Shown: positions 44,333-54,844, numbered from the stretch's first letter. The stretch is 64,000 nt of DNA from Senegalia massiliensis (GCF_009911265.1 NZ_QXXA01000001.1:124001-188000); one strand, 5' to 3'. Program-made: numbers and translations. Notes: a model not told the origin generated them from the sequence alone.

Positions 44333-46807
44333 ATGGGTATTTTTATGAAGTACATTATAAAAAATATTTGGGAAAATAAATTAAGAGGTTTCTTGATTTT
44401 ATTTTCTCTTATGATTTCTACATTTATTGTATTTTTAAACCTTGTAGCTCGTGATGATATTATTCATCAGTATGAAAAGTTACATGAAGAATCATATCAT
44501 GGTTACGATATGATCGTTAATCATGAAAATACGGAGGATCCTTTTTTTAATGAGAATGAATTTAAAACTAATAATATTGATGTTAGTAATAAATTATCAG
44601 CTATAACTACGTTTGGAGTAGTTGATAATAATGATTTATTGACTCTTCAATTATATGGCTGTAATAGAAAAAGTTATTTAGATGAGAGTTTATTTATGAT
44701 TTCAGAAGAGGATAATTTTGGTATTAGTAAAGATGATCAGATTTTAATTAGTCCTCAATTAGTTAAAAATTATGGATACGAATTAGGCGATAGAATTTCA
44801 ATTCAAACTCAAATAGGAGTAAAGGAGTATGAGATAGGAGCTATTGCTAAAGATACAGGTTTATTTTTTGGTGTGGACAATGAAAATCTTGTAGTTATGA
44901 CCAACTCTGAAGTAGAAAAAATAACAGAACAAGAAAATAAAAGTAACGTATTAATGATTAGTCTTACTGATAAATCTAACATAAAAAATAGTATTAAAGC
45001 ACTTCAAGAAAATAATGATGATTTTATAATAGAATCTTTAGTTGATAAGGAGACAATGGACTCTAATATTGATATGATTAGTCAAGTATTGTTAATAATT
45101 TTGATATTAGCTTTATTGATGAATTATTATGTTATTTCTTCTAATGCTAAGGTTATTTTATTATCAAGAATTCCTGTAGTAGGGACTTTTAGAAGCTTAG
45201 GAGCAAGTAAAATTAAAGTTAATGTAATACTTGTTTTGGAGAATTTAGTATATGGTATGTTGGGAGGAACTTTAGGTGTTGTTTGTGGACTTTATTTTAG
45301 AGAAACAATATTAGGGACAATAGCTCAGAGTGTATCTAATGTTCCATTAGGAGAAACATCAGCACCAATTAATTATGCATACATAATATTTTCATTAATA
45401 TTTGCTATAATAATTCAATTGATAAGTGTTATACATGTTATTTATCAGATTGGAAATTATTCTATAAAGAATTTAATATTTGAAGAATTAAGTTCTATTC
45501 AAAAAGTTTCTATTGTTCTTACTGTATTAGGTTTTGTATTCCAAGGGTTTTCTTATATATTGTATAAGATGAACAATTTATACAATATTATTTTTACCAT
45601 ATTAGCTTTAGTATTAGCTATGGTTGGAGGAATATTAATATTACCTTTTATAACTAAACATTTATCTTTATTCATGACTAAGATAAATAAAATGATATTT
45701 GGAGAAGCTGCTTCTTTAGGAGCAAAAAATATTTCAACTAGTAAAATTATTAATTCTAATATTAAGCTTGTAGTCATTTCACTTTCAATGATTTTAATGA
45801 TATTTATAACATCTTTATCTCTTGAAAATCTATTTATAAAAGCAAGAGATGTTTTTGAATTAGATATTCAGTTATATGGAATGGAAAAAAAGGAAGATGA
45901 TTATTTAAAATTAAAGAAAGTCCAAGGAGTAAAAGACCTTCAGTTTCTTTATACTTATATGAATAATCCGACGATCAATGGAAAGGAAATGAATCTTATT
46001 TTATCTGGGCTTGAAGGTGAAAGACTTGGAATTAAAAACAAAGATGGAAAAATAGAAAATCTTAAAAATGGTGAGGTTATGATAGATGAGTTTTATGCTA
46101 TAAAGAATGGATTTGAAATAGGAGATAAATTAGAAATTAAATCAGATGATTTCAAAAGCAAAAAGATTAAAGTAAATATAGCGGGAACTATAGATTCATC
46201 TATATTTACTATATCTAGGAATACACTAGTATTTTCTGAGAATCAATTTAAAAAAGAAATATTAGATATACCTAGCAATATATATGTAGGTACTGATAAG
46301 AATCTAAAACAAATGAAAAAAACTTTATATAAAGAATTATCTGGAGAAAATATTACTGCAGAAACATTTAATGAATTTATTGAAAATCAAGAACAACAAG
46401 TAAGTGGTTTATTATCAACTGTATGGGTATTTTTAATACTCTCTATTTTACTCTCAGCCATTGGATTAGTAAATAATCAAGTTATAGGATTTATACAGAG
46501 GAAGCGAGAATATGCTATTTTATATTCCGTATCTATGAGTAAAGCTCAGTTAAATATAATGATATTTTTTGAAATAGTAACCTCTTTTTTAATTGGATGT
46601 ATATTTAGTTTAGCATTAAGTATTTGGATGAGTAAATTATTAGGGGTATTATTGAGTTCTATAGGTATTTATTTGGAATTTAATTTTCAATGGGGAGATA
46701 TTTTTATAGTTGTAGCATCGATTTTTGTAATTCTTATGTTAACAGCAATAATTCCAATATTTAAAATCTTAAAAATGAATGTAATTGAAGAAATAAAATA
46801 TGAATAG
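44333..46807 (+). CDS. ABC transporter permease, FtsX/MacB-like
   Basis: An 824-aa membrane protein with the layout of large BceB/LolC-type permeases: a first helix at the N-terminus, a large extracellular domain (about 50-255), a block of helices, a second extracellular domain (about 510-690) and three C-terminal helices. Two FtsX domains are visible (SRIPVVGTFRSLGASKIKVN; FIQRKREYAILYSVSMSKAQ). Such proteins export peptides or lipoproteins or act in antimicrobial peptide resistance; the substrate is unknown. ATG 44333 follows AAAGGGGAAAG. It is transcribed with the ATPase that follows. Confidence 0.85.
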   Translation: MGIFMKYIIKNIWENKLRGFLILFSLMISTFIVFLNLVARDDIIHQYEKLHEESYHGYDMIVNHENTEDPFFNENEFKTNNIDVSNKLSAITTFGVVDNNDLLTLQLYGCNRKSYLDESLFMISEEDNFGISKDDQILISPQLVKNYGYELGDRISIQTQIGVKEYEIGAIAKDTGLFFGVDNENLVVMTNSEVEKITEQENKSNVLMISLTDKSNIKNSIKALQENNDDFIIESLVDKETMDSNIDMISQVLLIILILALLMNYYVISSNAKVILLSRIPVVGTFRSLGASKIKVNVILVLENLVYGMLGGTLGVVCGLYFRETILGTIAQSVSNVPLGETSAPINYAYIIFSLIFAIIIQLISVIHVIYQIGNYSIKNLIFEELSSIQKVSIVLTVLGFVFQGFSYILYKMNNLYNIIFTILALVLAMVGGILILPFITKHLSLFMTKINKMIFGEAASLGAKNISTSKIINSNIKLVVISLSMILMIFITSLSLENLFIKARDVFELDIQLYGMEKKEDDYLKLKKVQGVKDLQFLYTYMNNPTINGKEMNLILSGLEGERLGIKNKDGKIENLKNGEVMIDEFYAIKNGFEIGDKLEIKSDDFKSKKIKVNIAGTIDSSIFTISRNTLVFSENQFKKEILDIPSNIYVGTDKNLKQMKKTLYKELSGENITAETFNEFIENQEQQVSGLLSTVWVFLILSILLSAIGLVNNQVIGFIQRKREYAILYSVSMSKAQLNIMIFFEIVTSFLIGCIFSLALSIWMSKLLGVLLSSIGIYLEFNFQWGDIFIVVASIFVILMLTAIIPIFKILKMNVIEEIKYE

Positions 46808-46878
46808 TTTATATATTAAATTATTAATCTAAATTTAAAATTAAAAGTAATAACAATTAGAAATATTGGGGGGCAAAA

Positions 46879-47571
46879 ATGAAAAAAGTTATTGAAGTAA
46901 AGAATATATGCAAAAATTTTGGGTCTGGAAATAATATTACAAAAGTTTTAAATGATATAACTTTTGACGTAGAGGACGGCCAATTTCTATCTATTATGGG
47001 ACCTTCTGGGTGTGGTAAAAGTACATTGTTGTATTTAATGGGAGGTTTAGATGCTCCAACATCAGGTAAAATTTTAATAAAGGATAGAGACATTCAAAAA
47101 TTAAAGGATAGAGAAATCAGCAGAATACAAAGATCTGATATTGGATTTGTTTTTCAATTTTATAACTTAGTACATAATTTGTCCGTGGAAGAAAATATAC
47201 TTTTACCTATATCAATGAGTGGTCAACGTGTAAAAAAATATCATAAAAAATTAGATGAGATTTTAGAGATAGTAGGTCTTAAGGATAAACGTAAATATAT
47301 TCCAAGTCATTTATCAGGGGGACAACAGCAGCGTGTTGCTATAGCACGGGCAGTTATTACTAATCCTAGTATTATACTTGCCGATGAACCAATAGGTAAT
47401 TTAGATAGTAAATCTGGTGAAAGAATTATGGAATTATTTAGACATATTAATAATGAATATGGTATTACAATTATTCAAGTCACTCATGATAAAAGCAAAA
47501 GTTTATATGGAAATAGATTAATAGAATTATATGATGGGATTATTGTAGAAGATAAAGTGGTGGCTAATTAA
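46879..47571 (+). CDS. ABC transporter ATP-binding protein, MacB/LolD-like
   Basis: A 230-aa cytosolic ATPase that powers the preceding permease. Walker A is GPSGCGKST, the Q-loop follows in [19 protein letters not shown], the signature is LSGGQQQR, Walker B is [13 protein letters not shown], and the switch His lies in VTHDKS. The wording [11 protein letters not shown] and the length are typical of the LolD/MacB/BceA group. ATG 46879 follows TTGGGGGG. It is the last gene of the two-gene transporter segment flanked by repeated terminators. Confidence 0.93.
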   Translation: MKKVIEVKNICKNFGSGNNITKVLNDITFDVEDGQFLSIMGPSGCGKSTLLYLMGGLDAPTSGKILIKDRDIQKLKDREISRIQRSDIGFVFQFYNLVHNLSVEENILLPISMSGQRVKKYHKKLDEILEIVGLKDKRKYIPSHLSGGQQQRVAIARAVITNPSIILADEPIGNLDSKSGERIMELFRHINNEYGITIIQVTHDKSKSLYGNRLIELYDGIIVEDKVVAN

Positions 47572-47652
47572 ATGATGTGAGGATTATGGTAATTCAAGTT
47601 CATTGTCGAACAAATTAGAAGTATTAAAGTTTATTAAAGAAAAATTAATTTT

Positions 47653-47685
47653 ATAGGTACTCCAAAAGGAGTACCTATTTTTGTA
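47653..47685 (+). repeat. Palindromic terminator, repeat copy 2
   Basis: Matches 44109-44141 at 32 of 33 positions. The core ATAGGTACTCC/GGAGTACCTAT with T tail ends the ABC operon on the plus strand; its right arm contains the stop codon of the minus-strand flavodoxin-fold gene, so it can also terminate that operon. Confidence 0.85.
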
Positions 47686-48727
47686 AAAAATCATTTATAT
47701 TTTCACTAAATTCAGATGCTTTTTTTTCAATGTCTTCAACTTCTAAAATAGCATCCTTATCATTAGCAGTTTCCATAATAGCAAAATTAGGAGGAAGTTT
47801 AAATGTTTTATTGATATTTAATGCACTTATAAGTTCCTTTGCTATAGCATCACTTCCAGAGTTACCAGATACTATAATAGAGAATATGGATTTATCATAG
47901 AATTTTGTTTTTCTAAAGAGTGCTGTAAGTCTATTTATAACAGCTTTTAAATTAGCTGCTATAGAATCATTATAATTAGGACAAATCCAAACAATAGAAT
48001 CAGCTTCTAAAATAGCAGGGTAAACTTCTTCTACCATTATACCTCCATAAAAACAACTTGTATTCTTTCCATAATGTTTACAAGTGGTATATGGACAACC
48101 TATACAATCTCTGACTGTACCATTTGCAATATGAATTTCTTTTATATCCATATTATTTAAATTTTCTTTAACCATAGACCAAAGTCTTAATGTATTTGAT
48201 GTTTCATAATTGCTAGAATGGAGTACTAATAGCTTTGGTTTTTCTAATTTTTTATGATTGAAATTTTCTAAATTATTACAAAGAGTATCACAAGAACAAA
48301 AAAGTGCCTCTTTTAAAGTCATACTTTTAGCATTGGCTAGTGTTTTCATATTTAGCAGACTTTCTGTAGCTTCTACCAAAGGTCTGCCTGGAAAAGTGCA
48401 ACCTAATATATTAGCATTAAATATAATATTTTGAGCCATTGTTTTAGTATATAAATCATTTTTACTGTTGTATATTAAAACTGATCCTATAGAGTTTTTA
48501 AGAGAATCTTTTCCTAAAATGAATAATTGATTAAAAATCTTTTGTATGAATATATTTCCACCAAAATCATCTAATTCTACTGCAAACAGTATTTTTTTGT
48601 TCTTTAAATTAGGTATATTTTTATAATCATGAATCAATATATAATCTTTATTATTTAAAATATGATTTACCATTTTTAATAAAAACTTTGAAGGATTTTT
48701 AGACATTATTAAATAAATTTTCTTCAT
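47675..48727 (-). CDS. Flavodoxin-fold NAD(P)H-dependent oxidoreductase with extra N-terminal domain
   Basis: A 350-aa protein. The C-terminal 190 residues resemble the NADPH-dependent FMN reductase family: PKLLVLHSSNYETSNT for the FMN phosphate, the Cys-rich CIGCPYTTCKHYGKNTSC found in iron-sulfur flavoproteins, and ADSIVWICPNYNDSIAANLK. The N-terminal 150 residues look like a second, degenerate Rossmann/flavodoxin-like unit without an obvious binding motif. It overlaps the upstream LDH-like gene by 4 bp (ATGA), so it is the last gene of a coupled three-gene operon. A redox role on the partner's product is inferred. Confidence 0.7.
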   Translation of the reverse strand: MKKIYLIMSKNPSKFLLKMVNHILNNKDYILIHDYKNIPNLKNKKILFAVELDDFGGNIFIQKIFNQLFILGKDSLKNSIGSVLIYNSKNDLYTKTMAQNIIFNANILGCTFPGRPLVEATESLLNMKTLANAKSMTLKEALFCSCDTLCNNLENFNHKKLEKPKLLVLHSSNYETSNTLRLWSMVKENLNNMDIKEIHIANGTVRDCIGCPYTTCKHYGKNTSCFYGGIMVEEVYPAILEADSIVWICPNYNDSIAANLKAVINRLTALFRKTKFYDKSIFSIIVSGNSGSDAIAKELISALNINKTFKLPPNFAIMETANDKDAILEVEDIEKKASEFSENINDFLQK

Positions 48728-49959
48728 ATAATTTCTCCTAAAGTCTCATATGTTTCTTTTATTCGACTAAATAGATTGTCATGTAAATTTAACTGTTCTA
48801 ATTCTATAGTATTATACTTAAGTTTATTTTTTGATCCCATAAATACTCCACCAATAAAAGTAGCACTATAATGCCAATTTCCATTTATAGTATCCATAAT
48901 AGAAAGTGCTCCTGATGATAAAGCTGGTGCTATAAAAGGTTTGAAACCAAGCTCTCTCATTTCTAAGTTCGCATTTTTAGCTTTATCAGTTAAATACAAG
49001 GATAAGTTATCATTATAATTTTTTATACTATCTGCTATTATTAGACCTTTACCGTGAGGGCCAAAAGCTCTACCTTCTTTTAGAAAATGATTTAATTTAG
49101 AATCTTTTTTTGAATAATATACTGCACGAGCATTCATTACTCCTAGTCCGTATCCTCTAATTTGTTCAGGAGCTAATCCTAAGAAATCCATATTATTATT
49201 TTCATCTTTATTACTTTCTAAAAAAACTACTTTAGAAAGTAAATCTACTGGGTCAGATACTACTGCAAATATTCCTTTAAAATTTTCTTTTCTAGCTTGG
49301 ATAGCATATTCTTTTATAATCTTAGAATTACTTTCAAATTGAGCCATTCTTACATCTTTTATATCACTACCTACTTTTGGAACTGATTTAGAAGCACAAA
49401 ATACAAACATATCACAATCAAATATTTCATCTTTATTTATTATTTTCACTTCAGGAGTATTATAATTAAATGCAGAATATACTTGGTTCATTTCCATTTC
49501 CCATCTTTGTTGCTTTTCTAATGTTCTATCGTATATACCTATTTTTGAGATTTTATTTCCACCTAAAAGTTTTAATCCAGTAAGTAAAGTTGTACCTACA
49601 TCTCCTAGAGCCAGAATATTTACATTCCAACTTTCTCTTAATTTTTGATGTAAAACGTCTTTCCAGTTTGGATAACTTATATTGAGAGCAATAACTTTCT
49701 TGGAATCTATTTTTTCCTTAAGCCATTCATCTACGACTATATTATCTTTATTATTATTTAAAATATTTATATTTTCTTTTTTTAATGATAATAGGGAAGG
49801 AGAAGAGACAATGTAACTTCTCCTGCTTTTTAATGGGTCATTTTCAAATAAATAATAAATTTTATCAGAATTGATTAAATCTTCTTTTTTAGCTTTTTCA
49901 AAATTATATTTTTGAAATGAAAATCCATAAATATTTTTATCTATTTGGTATAAGTTCAT
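48724..49959 (-). CDS. Lactate/malate dehydrogenase-like protein
   Basis: A 411-aa protein. After a unique 100-residue N-terminal segment comes a Rossmann domain like that of LDH/MDH: NVNILALGDVGTTLLTGLKL with a modified glycine loop, then the acidic residue in KIGIYDRTLEKQQRWEMEMN, and AVVSDPVDLLSKVV in place of the usual TNPVD motif. The C-terminal region has PHGKGLIIAD where LDHs have the substrate His, so the catalytic site may be kept in altered form. It is larger than classic LDH (about 310 aa). It lies 10 bp after the giant multidomain gene and overlaps the next gene by 4 bp. Confidence 0.7.
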   Translation of the reverse strand: MNLYQIDKNIYGFSFQKYNFEKAKKEDLINSDKIYYLFENDPLKSRRSYIVSSPSLLSLKKENINILNNNKDNIVVDEWLKEKIDSKKVIALNISYPNWKDVLHQKLRESWNVNILALGDVGTTLLTGLKLLGGNKISKIGIYDRTLEKQQRWEMEMNQVYSAFNYNTPEVKIINKDEIFDCDMFVFCASKSVPKVGSDIKDVRMAQFESNSKIIKEYAIQARKENFKGIFAVVSDPVDLLSKVVFLESNKDENNNMDFLGLAPEQIRGYGLGVMNARAVYYSKKDSKLNHFLKEGRAFGPHGKGLIIADSIKNYNDNLSLYLTDKAKNANLEMRELGFKPFIAPALSSGALSIMDTINGNWHYSATFIGGVFMGSKNKLKYNTIELEQLNLHDNLFSRIKETYETLGEII

Positions 49960-49969
49960 AATACACCTC

Positions 49970-52900
49970 TTATCTTTTTATTATATCTTCTAAGCGTTTA
50001 AGTTGTTCTAAATCATTTTTTAAATAATGAGAAGCTTTTAAATTTATATCATATTCAATATCGCTACCTTTATCAGGATATCTTGATGATAGAAATACTT
50101 CAGATAATTGTTTTATAGTTAAATTTCTTCCATGTTTTTTTTGATATTCATTTTCTAATGTAGAAAGTAAATCTATAGCATTATATAGTGATACTTTTGA
50201 TAATTCATAAAGAGTTTTATTTTCTGTTCCTTTTATAAAAATAGGAGAAGTATAAGGAAGTATAAAGTTTACAGAAGGTAATATATTTCTTAATGGATTA
50301 TTTCCTCTCCATACTGTATCTCCACCAATAAAGGGATAGAAAGCACTTTCATTAAACCATACTCTTAGATTTGGTATAAAGTATGCAGAATCAACTTTTC
50401 TATTCTGTATATCCATAAGCTCTTTTCCTCTTCCTGATAAAATACCAACTATTATTTTTTCTACATTTATATCCTCTTTTTTAAGTAAAGGATCAATTGC
50501 TTTTACTCTATACCCTTTATTAAGCAAATCATCTACTAAAATTACAGGTCTATTAAATGAATTAATCATCTTTATTTGATTATCTAAACTCATATAATAG
50601 GGGAATGGTTCAATATCAAAATCACTAATATCAGGAGAATACATTTTTTCTGTATGAAGTGACTTAGTAACAGTATTTGGAACAATATTGCCATTTAAAA
50701 TACTACCAAAAGGTACACACATTTTTTCTCCAACTTTTTTAGGCGTAGTTTGTTGTGTAGAAACATTATTCAAATCACAAATTTTTTCAATCATTTTTTC
50801 ATGTAGTATATTTCTATCAAATGAAAGAATAAGTTGACCAGGGTATAGAGATGTAAGTACTCTCTGGATTCTTTTTCTTGTCCTTACAATTGCTCTTCTG
50901 ATATTCTTGTTATTTGAAAACTCAGGTTTAAGGATTGATTCTAAGTCTAAATTTAAAGTACAAGGATTTGTCATTTTAACAGCATATATTGGATCTCTTT
51001 CATTACTAAAATTTATTTTAGTAAATCCTTGTAGTATTAATACTTCGTTTAATGTCTTTGTAGGATAATCTTTTATAATATTTCTAAATACTCCATAAGT
51101 ATAATCTTTAGATAAACAAAATGATAATGTTTCTGTAAGTAAAATTTGCTCTAAATTATTAAATCTGGAATTATTATTAATATATATTCCATCGATAGAT
51201 ATTATTCGTCCTACAGAATTTTCTCTAATATATTCAGATATGCGATTATTATTAAACTGTTCAAATAGATTACTAGATCTAATCCAATGAAATATGGAAA
51301 AACCTATAATAGTATCTTTTTTGATGTCTCTCAATAATATAATTCTAGGATTTAGTTTATTTTGTATTAATTTCAACATATCATAAGATCTATCATATTT
51401 TTTAAGTATGGTAGAAGATAAGTTTTGTATTAATTCATCAGTTATATCATCTATTATCTCTATACTAATTGATTGAGTTTGAAGTAAAATTTTATATTGA
51501 GGCTCTCTTTTATATACACCTGTTTTATAAATAAAATTTTGAGCTAATGGATCTATTAATTGAGATATATCTCTATTTGCATCTATATAGTCTCTTATTC
51601 TTGTTGAACTGATTTTTTGGTACTTTGAAGGTAATTTAAGTTGTATAATATCACTTGTTATATTTTTTAACACTTTTTCAATATCATTAAGGTTATTTTC
51701 ATTATAATCTCCACCTTTTCTATCAAATATTATGTGGGAGAAATTATGAATTGAATTTTCAGTTTTATTTTTTTTATAAGAAGAAGCATTTAATAATACA
51801 TCGCTGCCAACTACAATATATATATCTTTATCTTTGAAATTTTCCTTAAGTTTTTTTAAATCGCTGTCATTTGCGATATTAACGGGTAAATCTTCTGGAT
51901 ATAAGTAAATATCTAATTGATCAGCTATGCTCATATTAATTATTTCTCTTCTTATTTCATGGGGTTGTGTTCTTTTAGACCATGAAAATTCATCCACTTG
52001 TAAGTACACTTCAAAGCCTAAATCTCGTATTTCCTGGGTAATCATTTTATGACTCGATGAAAATGGGTCAAAGGTACCTGGAAAAAAGGCTACTTTTTTT
52101 GTATATTTTATATCTATATTTCCATTTATAAATATATAATCAGAAATAAATCTATATATGTTATTTAAAGAAGCAGAATTATTTAAAAACCATAATTCAC
52201 TTTCTTCTTTAGTAGGGAGCAAATTCAATATTTTTTTTGCTATATTTTTAAATATAATATTTTTTTCTTCTAAATCTAGTATATTACTTCCAAAAATTTC
52301 AGAACCTATTATTCTAAAACTTTCTTGGCTAACTTGAATATCATAATTAACTAGACCATTTAGTAATATACCTAATAGTTTTATAAATCTTTTATTAGAA
52401 AATGATTTACTTTCTGAAAAAATATCATTATAATTTGAATAATTTTGTATGGCTACACCAACCGTTTTTAGTATTAAAAATTGAATTTGTCTGTTATTAG
52501 ATTTGATTTTATCAATAAAGTCATCAATTAATTCATCCAATTCTGTTGGCTGAAGATATAATATTAATTGTCCTAAATAATTAGGAATATATTTTGTGAA
52601 ATGATACCCTTGAATTTCAAGTGCTCTTAATAGTTCAACAGTTACATCATTTCTTTTATCTAATGAGAGAAATGGAAATATTTTAAGTAATGCATCACCG
52701 GCATGATTCCTTACATTTTCATTTGCACTTACTTTTATTAGATTAGTAAAATGCATAGCAGTATGAATTATATTTTTATCATGATTATCGATAATATAAT
52801 CTAAGAGTAATTCAATATTATTCTTCTTAATAGCCCAGTGGGTAGCAGTTTTTAAATTCATTAAGAATATATCAGGTGTTTTAGAAAAATCTTTTTTATA

Positions 52901-54844
52901 ATATGAATAAAATATATCAATAATATTTTTATTCATTTTTATTCTTTTTGAAATTTTAAGCTTAAGATAATTTTCTGAAGGTATATTTGAATAATCTAGA
53001 CTATTTGTTAGATAATTCTTAACATTTTTGACAAAAACACTATCTTTATCAATTCTAAAAATTATATTATATACTTTTTGTAATGATGTAAGCTTAATTA
53101 TGTCATTTTCACTTGATAATGTATCAATTATAAAAGATAGCATATCACCAATAATTTTTTCTTCATCAGAATTAAAAGGAATATGACTACTTGTTTGTAA
53201 CAAGAAGAATTTTGTATCTATATTTTTTAATCCAACTTTAGAATAATAACTTAATATTACATTTCTAAATTCTTTTCTTTGATACTTATTACAATTAGAT
53301 AAAACTGAGGACATTATTGATTTAAGACTTAATCCCATCCATATTTTATGTGTATCCAGTATCTTGTGATCTGGAGAAATAACTAGATTAATATATTTGT
53401 CTAGTAAATCATAACTAGTATTTTTTTCATTTTCTACTTCAATATTTTCTGGAACTTCTTTTCTATATTCTTCATCATAATGCGCAATTAAAATACCAAT
53501 TAATTCAGCACTTTGTTTTCTTATATCTTCTTCTTTATGCATTAAGAGGTCATATAGAAAATCAAGAGTAATTTCTTTTTGTCTTTGAGTAAAATATGTT
53601 GAGTATTCTTCAAATATATTTAAATATCCTCTTAATTTCTTCCAATCATTTTCACTACGAGCAATTTCTAATATTGAGCTTAAAGAAGATTCACTTTCTA
53701 ATCTATTCATAAGAAATATATTGTGTTCTATAGCTCTATATTTTAAATGATCTACAATTTCTTCATTTTCCATCAGTAAAAAACGTTTACTAGAAGGAGA
53801 TTCTGAGTTAATAACTTCAGGTTCTAGATTAACCCCTAAATTTAACATATAATCTTCAAAATCTTTTAATTTTGCATAAACTTTTTTATACCTATTTTCT
53901 TTATGTACGTCAACATTATCTAACTTTTGAAGAATAATATCGAAAGAGTCTCTAAGGGAATATATATGCATTTTGTTTTTTCCATTTATATTTTTATTTT
54001 TCACCCTGAAGTCAGAATATATAAGAATTAGAGATTCTATTGGTAAATTTTCTAACTCTAGATCCCAAGTAGAATGGTTAGTAGCAATATGACCTATATA
54101 ATCAATATTATTATTTTTGAACCATAATTCTGTATAATAATAATGTAAATATGGAACACGTTTAAGTTCTTTACCTTTACATCCAAATTTACCTATATCA
54201 TGTCCTGCAGCAGCTCCTGAAATTATTCCTAAGTCAACTGGTAAGTTTAAATTATATAATTGATAAGAAACATTCATAGCTACATAATGAACACCTGTAA
54301 CATGATTTAGAGTAGTGTGTCCAGTTACCTCTTGATGTAATTTCATTAATTCATATACATAATTATTTTCAAATGATTTTTTAAACTGTTTATATTCATT
54401 TAATATATTAAATTTTTTAATGTTTGAATTAGAAATTAACTTAAGAGGATATCTTCCTTCAGGTAAATTTTCATTATTTCTTTCGTAATCAGTAAATACT
54501 TTAAAGATAATTGTAAAGATTAGAGCAGGAGTATTATATTCTTTTTTTAATTCAATAGTTATTGCATGAGGAAAAGATTTATATAAGATATAATTATATA
54601 AGTAATTCAACCAAAAACTTTTATTTTTATTGTCGTATTTTTTAAATATTTCAGACAATAATTCGAAAATATTATTAGCACTAAAATCTTTATTTTTCAT
54701 AATGTTATCTAATTTTTTTAAGAATATATCACTTTTAAAATATTCTCTTATTTCTTTATAATAATCATCTTTTTTTATATCTTCATTATTTAATATTTTA
54801 TTAGATATTTTTTTGTATATATTTGACATATAGTATCTCTCCAT
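49970..54844 (-). CDS. Giant multidomain protein: HD, helical repeats, nucleotidyltransferase, PRTase-like
   Basis: A 1,624-aa soluble protein. Residues about 170-300 form an HD metal-dependent phosphohydrolase-like domain (H176, GHDIGKFG with H215-D216, HIATNHSTW). Residues about 390-880 are helical and HEAT-like. Residues about 915-1115 are a NadD-type nucleotidyltransferase (KKVAFFPGTFDPFSSSHKM; ISSTRIRDY). Residues about 1120-1295 may be a GNAT-like fold (weak). Residues about 1310-1540 contain PVILVDDLLNKGYR, like the PRPP-binding loop of phosphoribosyltransferases. Together these suggest nucleotide or NAD-type cofactor chemistry coupled to the two oxidoreductase-like neighbours. ATG 54844 follows AGGAGGT. 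The exact reaction is unknown. Confidence 0.75.
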   Translation of the reverse strand: MERYYMSNIYKKISNKILNNEDIKKDDYYKEIREYFKSDIFLKKLDNIMKNKDFSANNIFELLSEIFKKYDNKNKSFWLNYLYNYILYKSFPHAITIELKKEYNTPALIFTIIFKVFTDYERNNENLPEGRYPLKLISNSNIKKFNILNEYKQFKKSFENNYVYELMKLHQEVTGHTTLNHVTGVHYVAMNVSYQLYNLNLPVDLGIISGAAAGHDIGKFGCKGKELKRVPYLHYYYTELWFKNNNIDYIGHIATNHSTWDLELENLPIESLILIYSDFRVKNKNINGKNKMHIYSLRDSFDIILQKLDNVDVHKENRYKKVYAKLKDFEDYMLNLGVNLEPEVINSESPSSKRFLLMENEEIVDHLKYRAIEHNIFLMNRLESESSLSSILEIARSENDWKKLRGYLNIFEEYSTYFTQRQKEITLDFLYDLLMHKEEDIRKQSAELIGILIAHYDEEYRKEVPENIEVENEKNTSYDLLDKYINLVISPDHKILDTHKIWMGLSLKSIMSSVLSNCNKYQRKEFRNVILSYYSKVGLKNIDTKFFLLQTSSHIPFNSDEEKIIGDMLSFIIDTLSSENDIIKLTSLQKVYNIIFRIDKDSVFVKNVKNYLTNSLDYSNIPSENYLKLKISKRIKMNKNIIDIFYSYYKKDFSKTPDIFLMNLKTATHWAIKKNNIELLLDYIIDNHDKNIIHTAMHFTNLIKVSANENVRNHAGDALLKIFPFLSLDKRNDVTVELLRALEIQGYHFTKYIPNYLGQLILYLQPTELDELIDDFIDKIKSNNRQIQFLILKTVGVAIQNYSNYNDIFSESKSFSNKRFIKLLGILLNGLVNYDIQVSQESFRIIGSEIFGSNILDLEEKNIIFKNIAKKILNLLPTKEESELWFLNNSASLNNIYRFISDYIFINGNIDIKYTKKVAFFPGTFDPFSSSHKMITQEIRDLGFEVYLQVDEFSWSKRTQPHEIRREIINMSIADQLDIYLYPEDLPVNIANDSDLKKLKENFKDKDIYIVVGSDVLLNASSYKKNKTENSIHNFSHIIFDRKGGDYNENNLNDIEKVLKNITSDIIQLKLPSKYQKISSTRIRDYIDANRDISQLIDPLAQNFIYKTGVYKREPQYKILLQTQSISIEIIDDITDELIQNLSSTILKKYDRSYDMLKLIQNKLNPRIILLRDIKKDTIIGFSIFHWIRSSNLFEQFNNNRISEYIRENSVGRIISIDGIYINNNSRFNNLEQILLTETLSFCLSKDYTYGVFRNIIKDYPTKTLNEVLILQGFTKINFSNERDPIYAVKMTNPCTLNLDLESILKPEFSNNKNIRRAIVRTRKRIQRVLTSLYPGQLILSFDRNILHEKMIEKICDLNNVSTQQTTPKKVGEKMCVPFGSILNGNIVPNTVTKSLHTEKMYSPDISDFDIEPFPYYMSLDNQIKMINSFNRPVILVDDLLNKGYRVKAIDPLLKKEDINVEKIIVGILSGRGKELMDIQNRKVDSAYFIPNLRVWFNESAFYPFIGGDTVWRGNNPLRNILPSVNFILPYTSPIFIKGTENKTLYELSKVSLYNAIDLLSTLENEYQKKHGRNLTIKQLSEVFLSSRYPDKGSDIEYDINLKASHYLKNDLEQLKRLEDIIKR

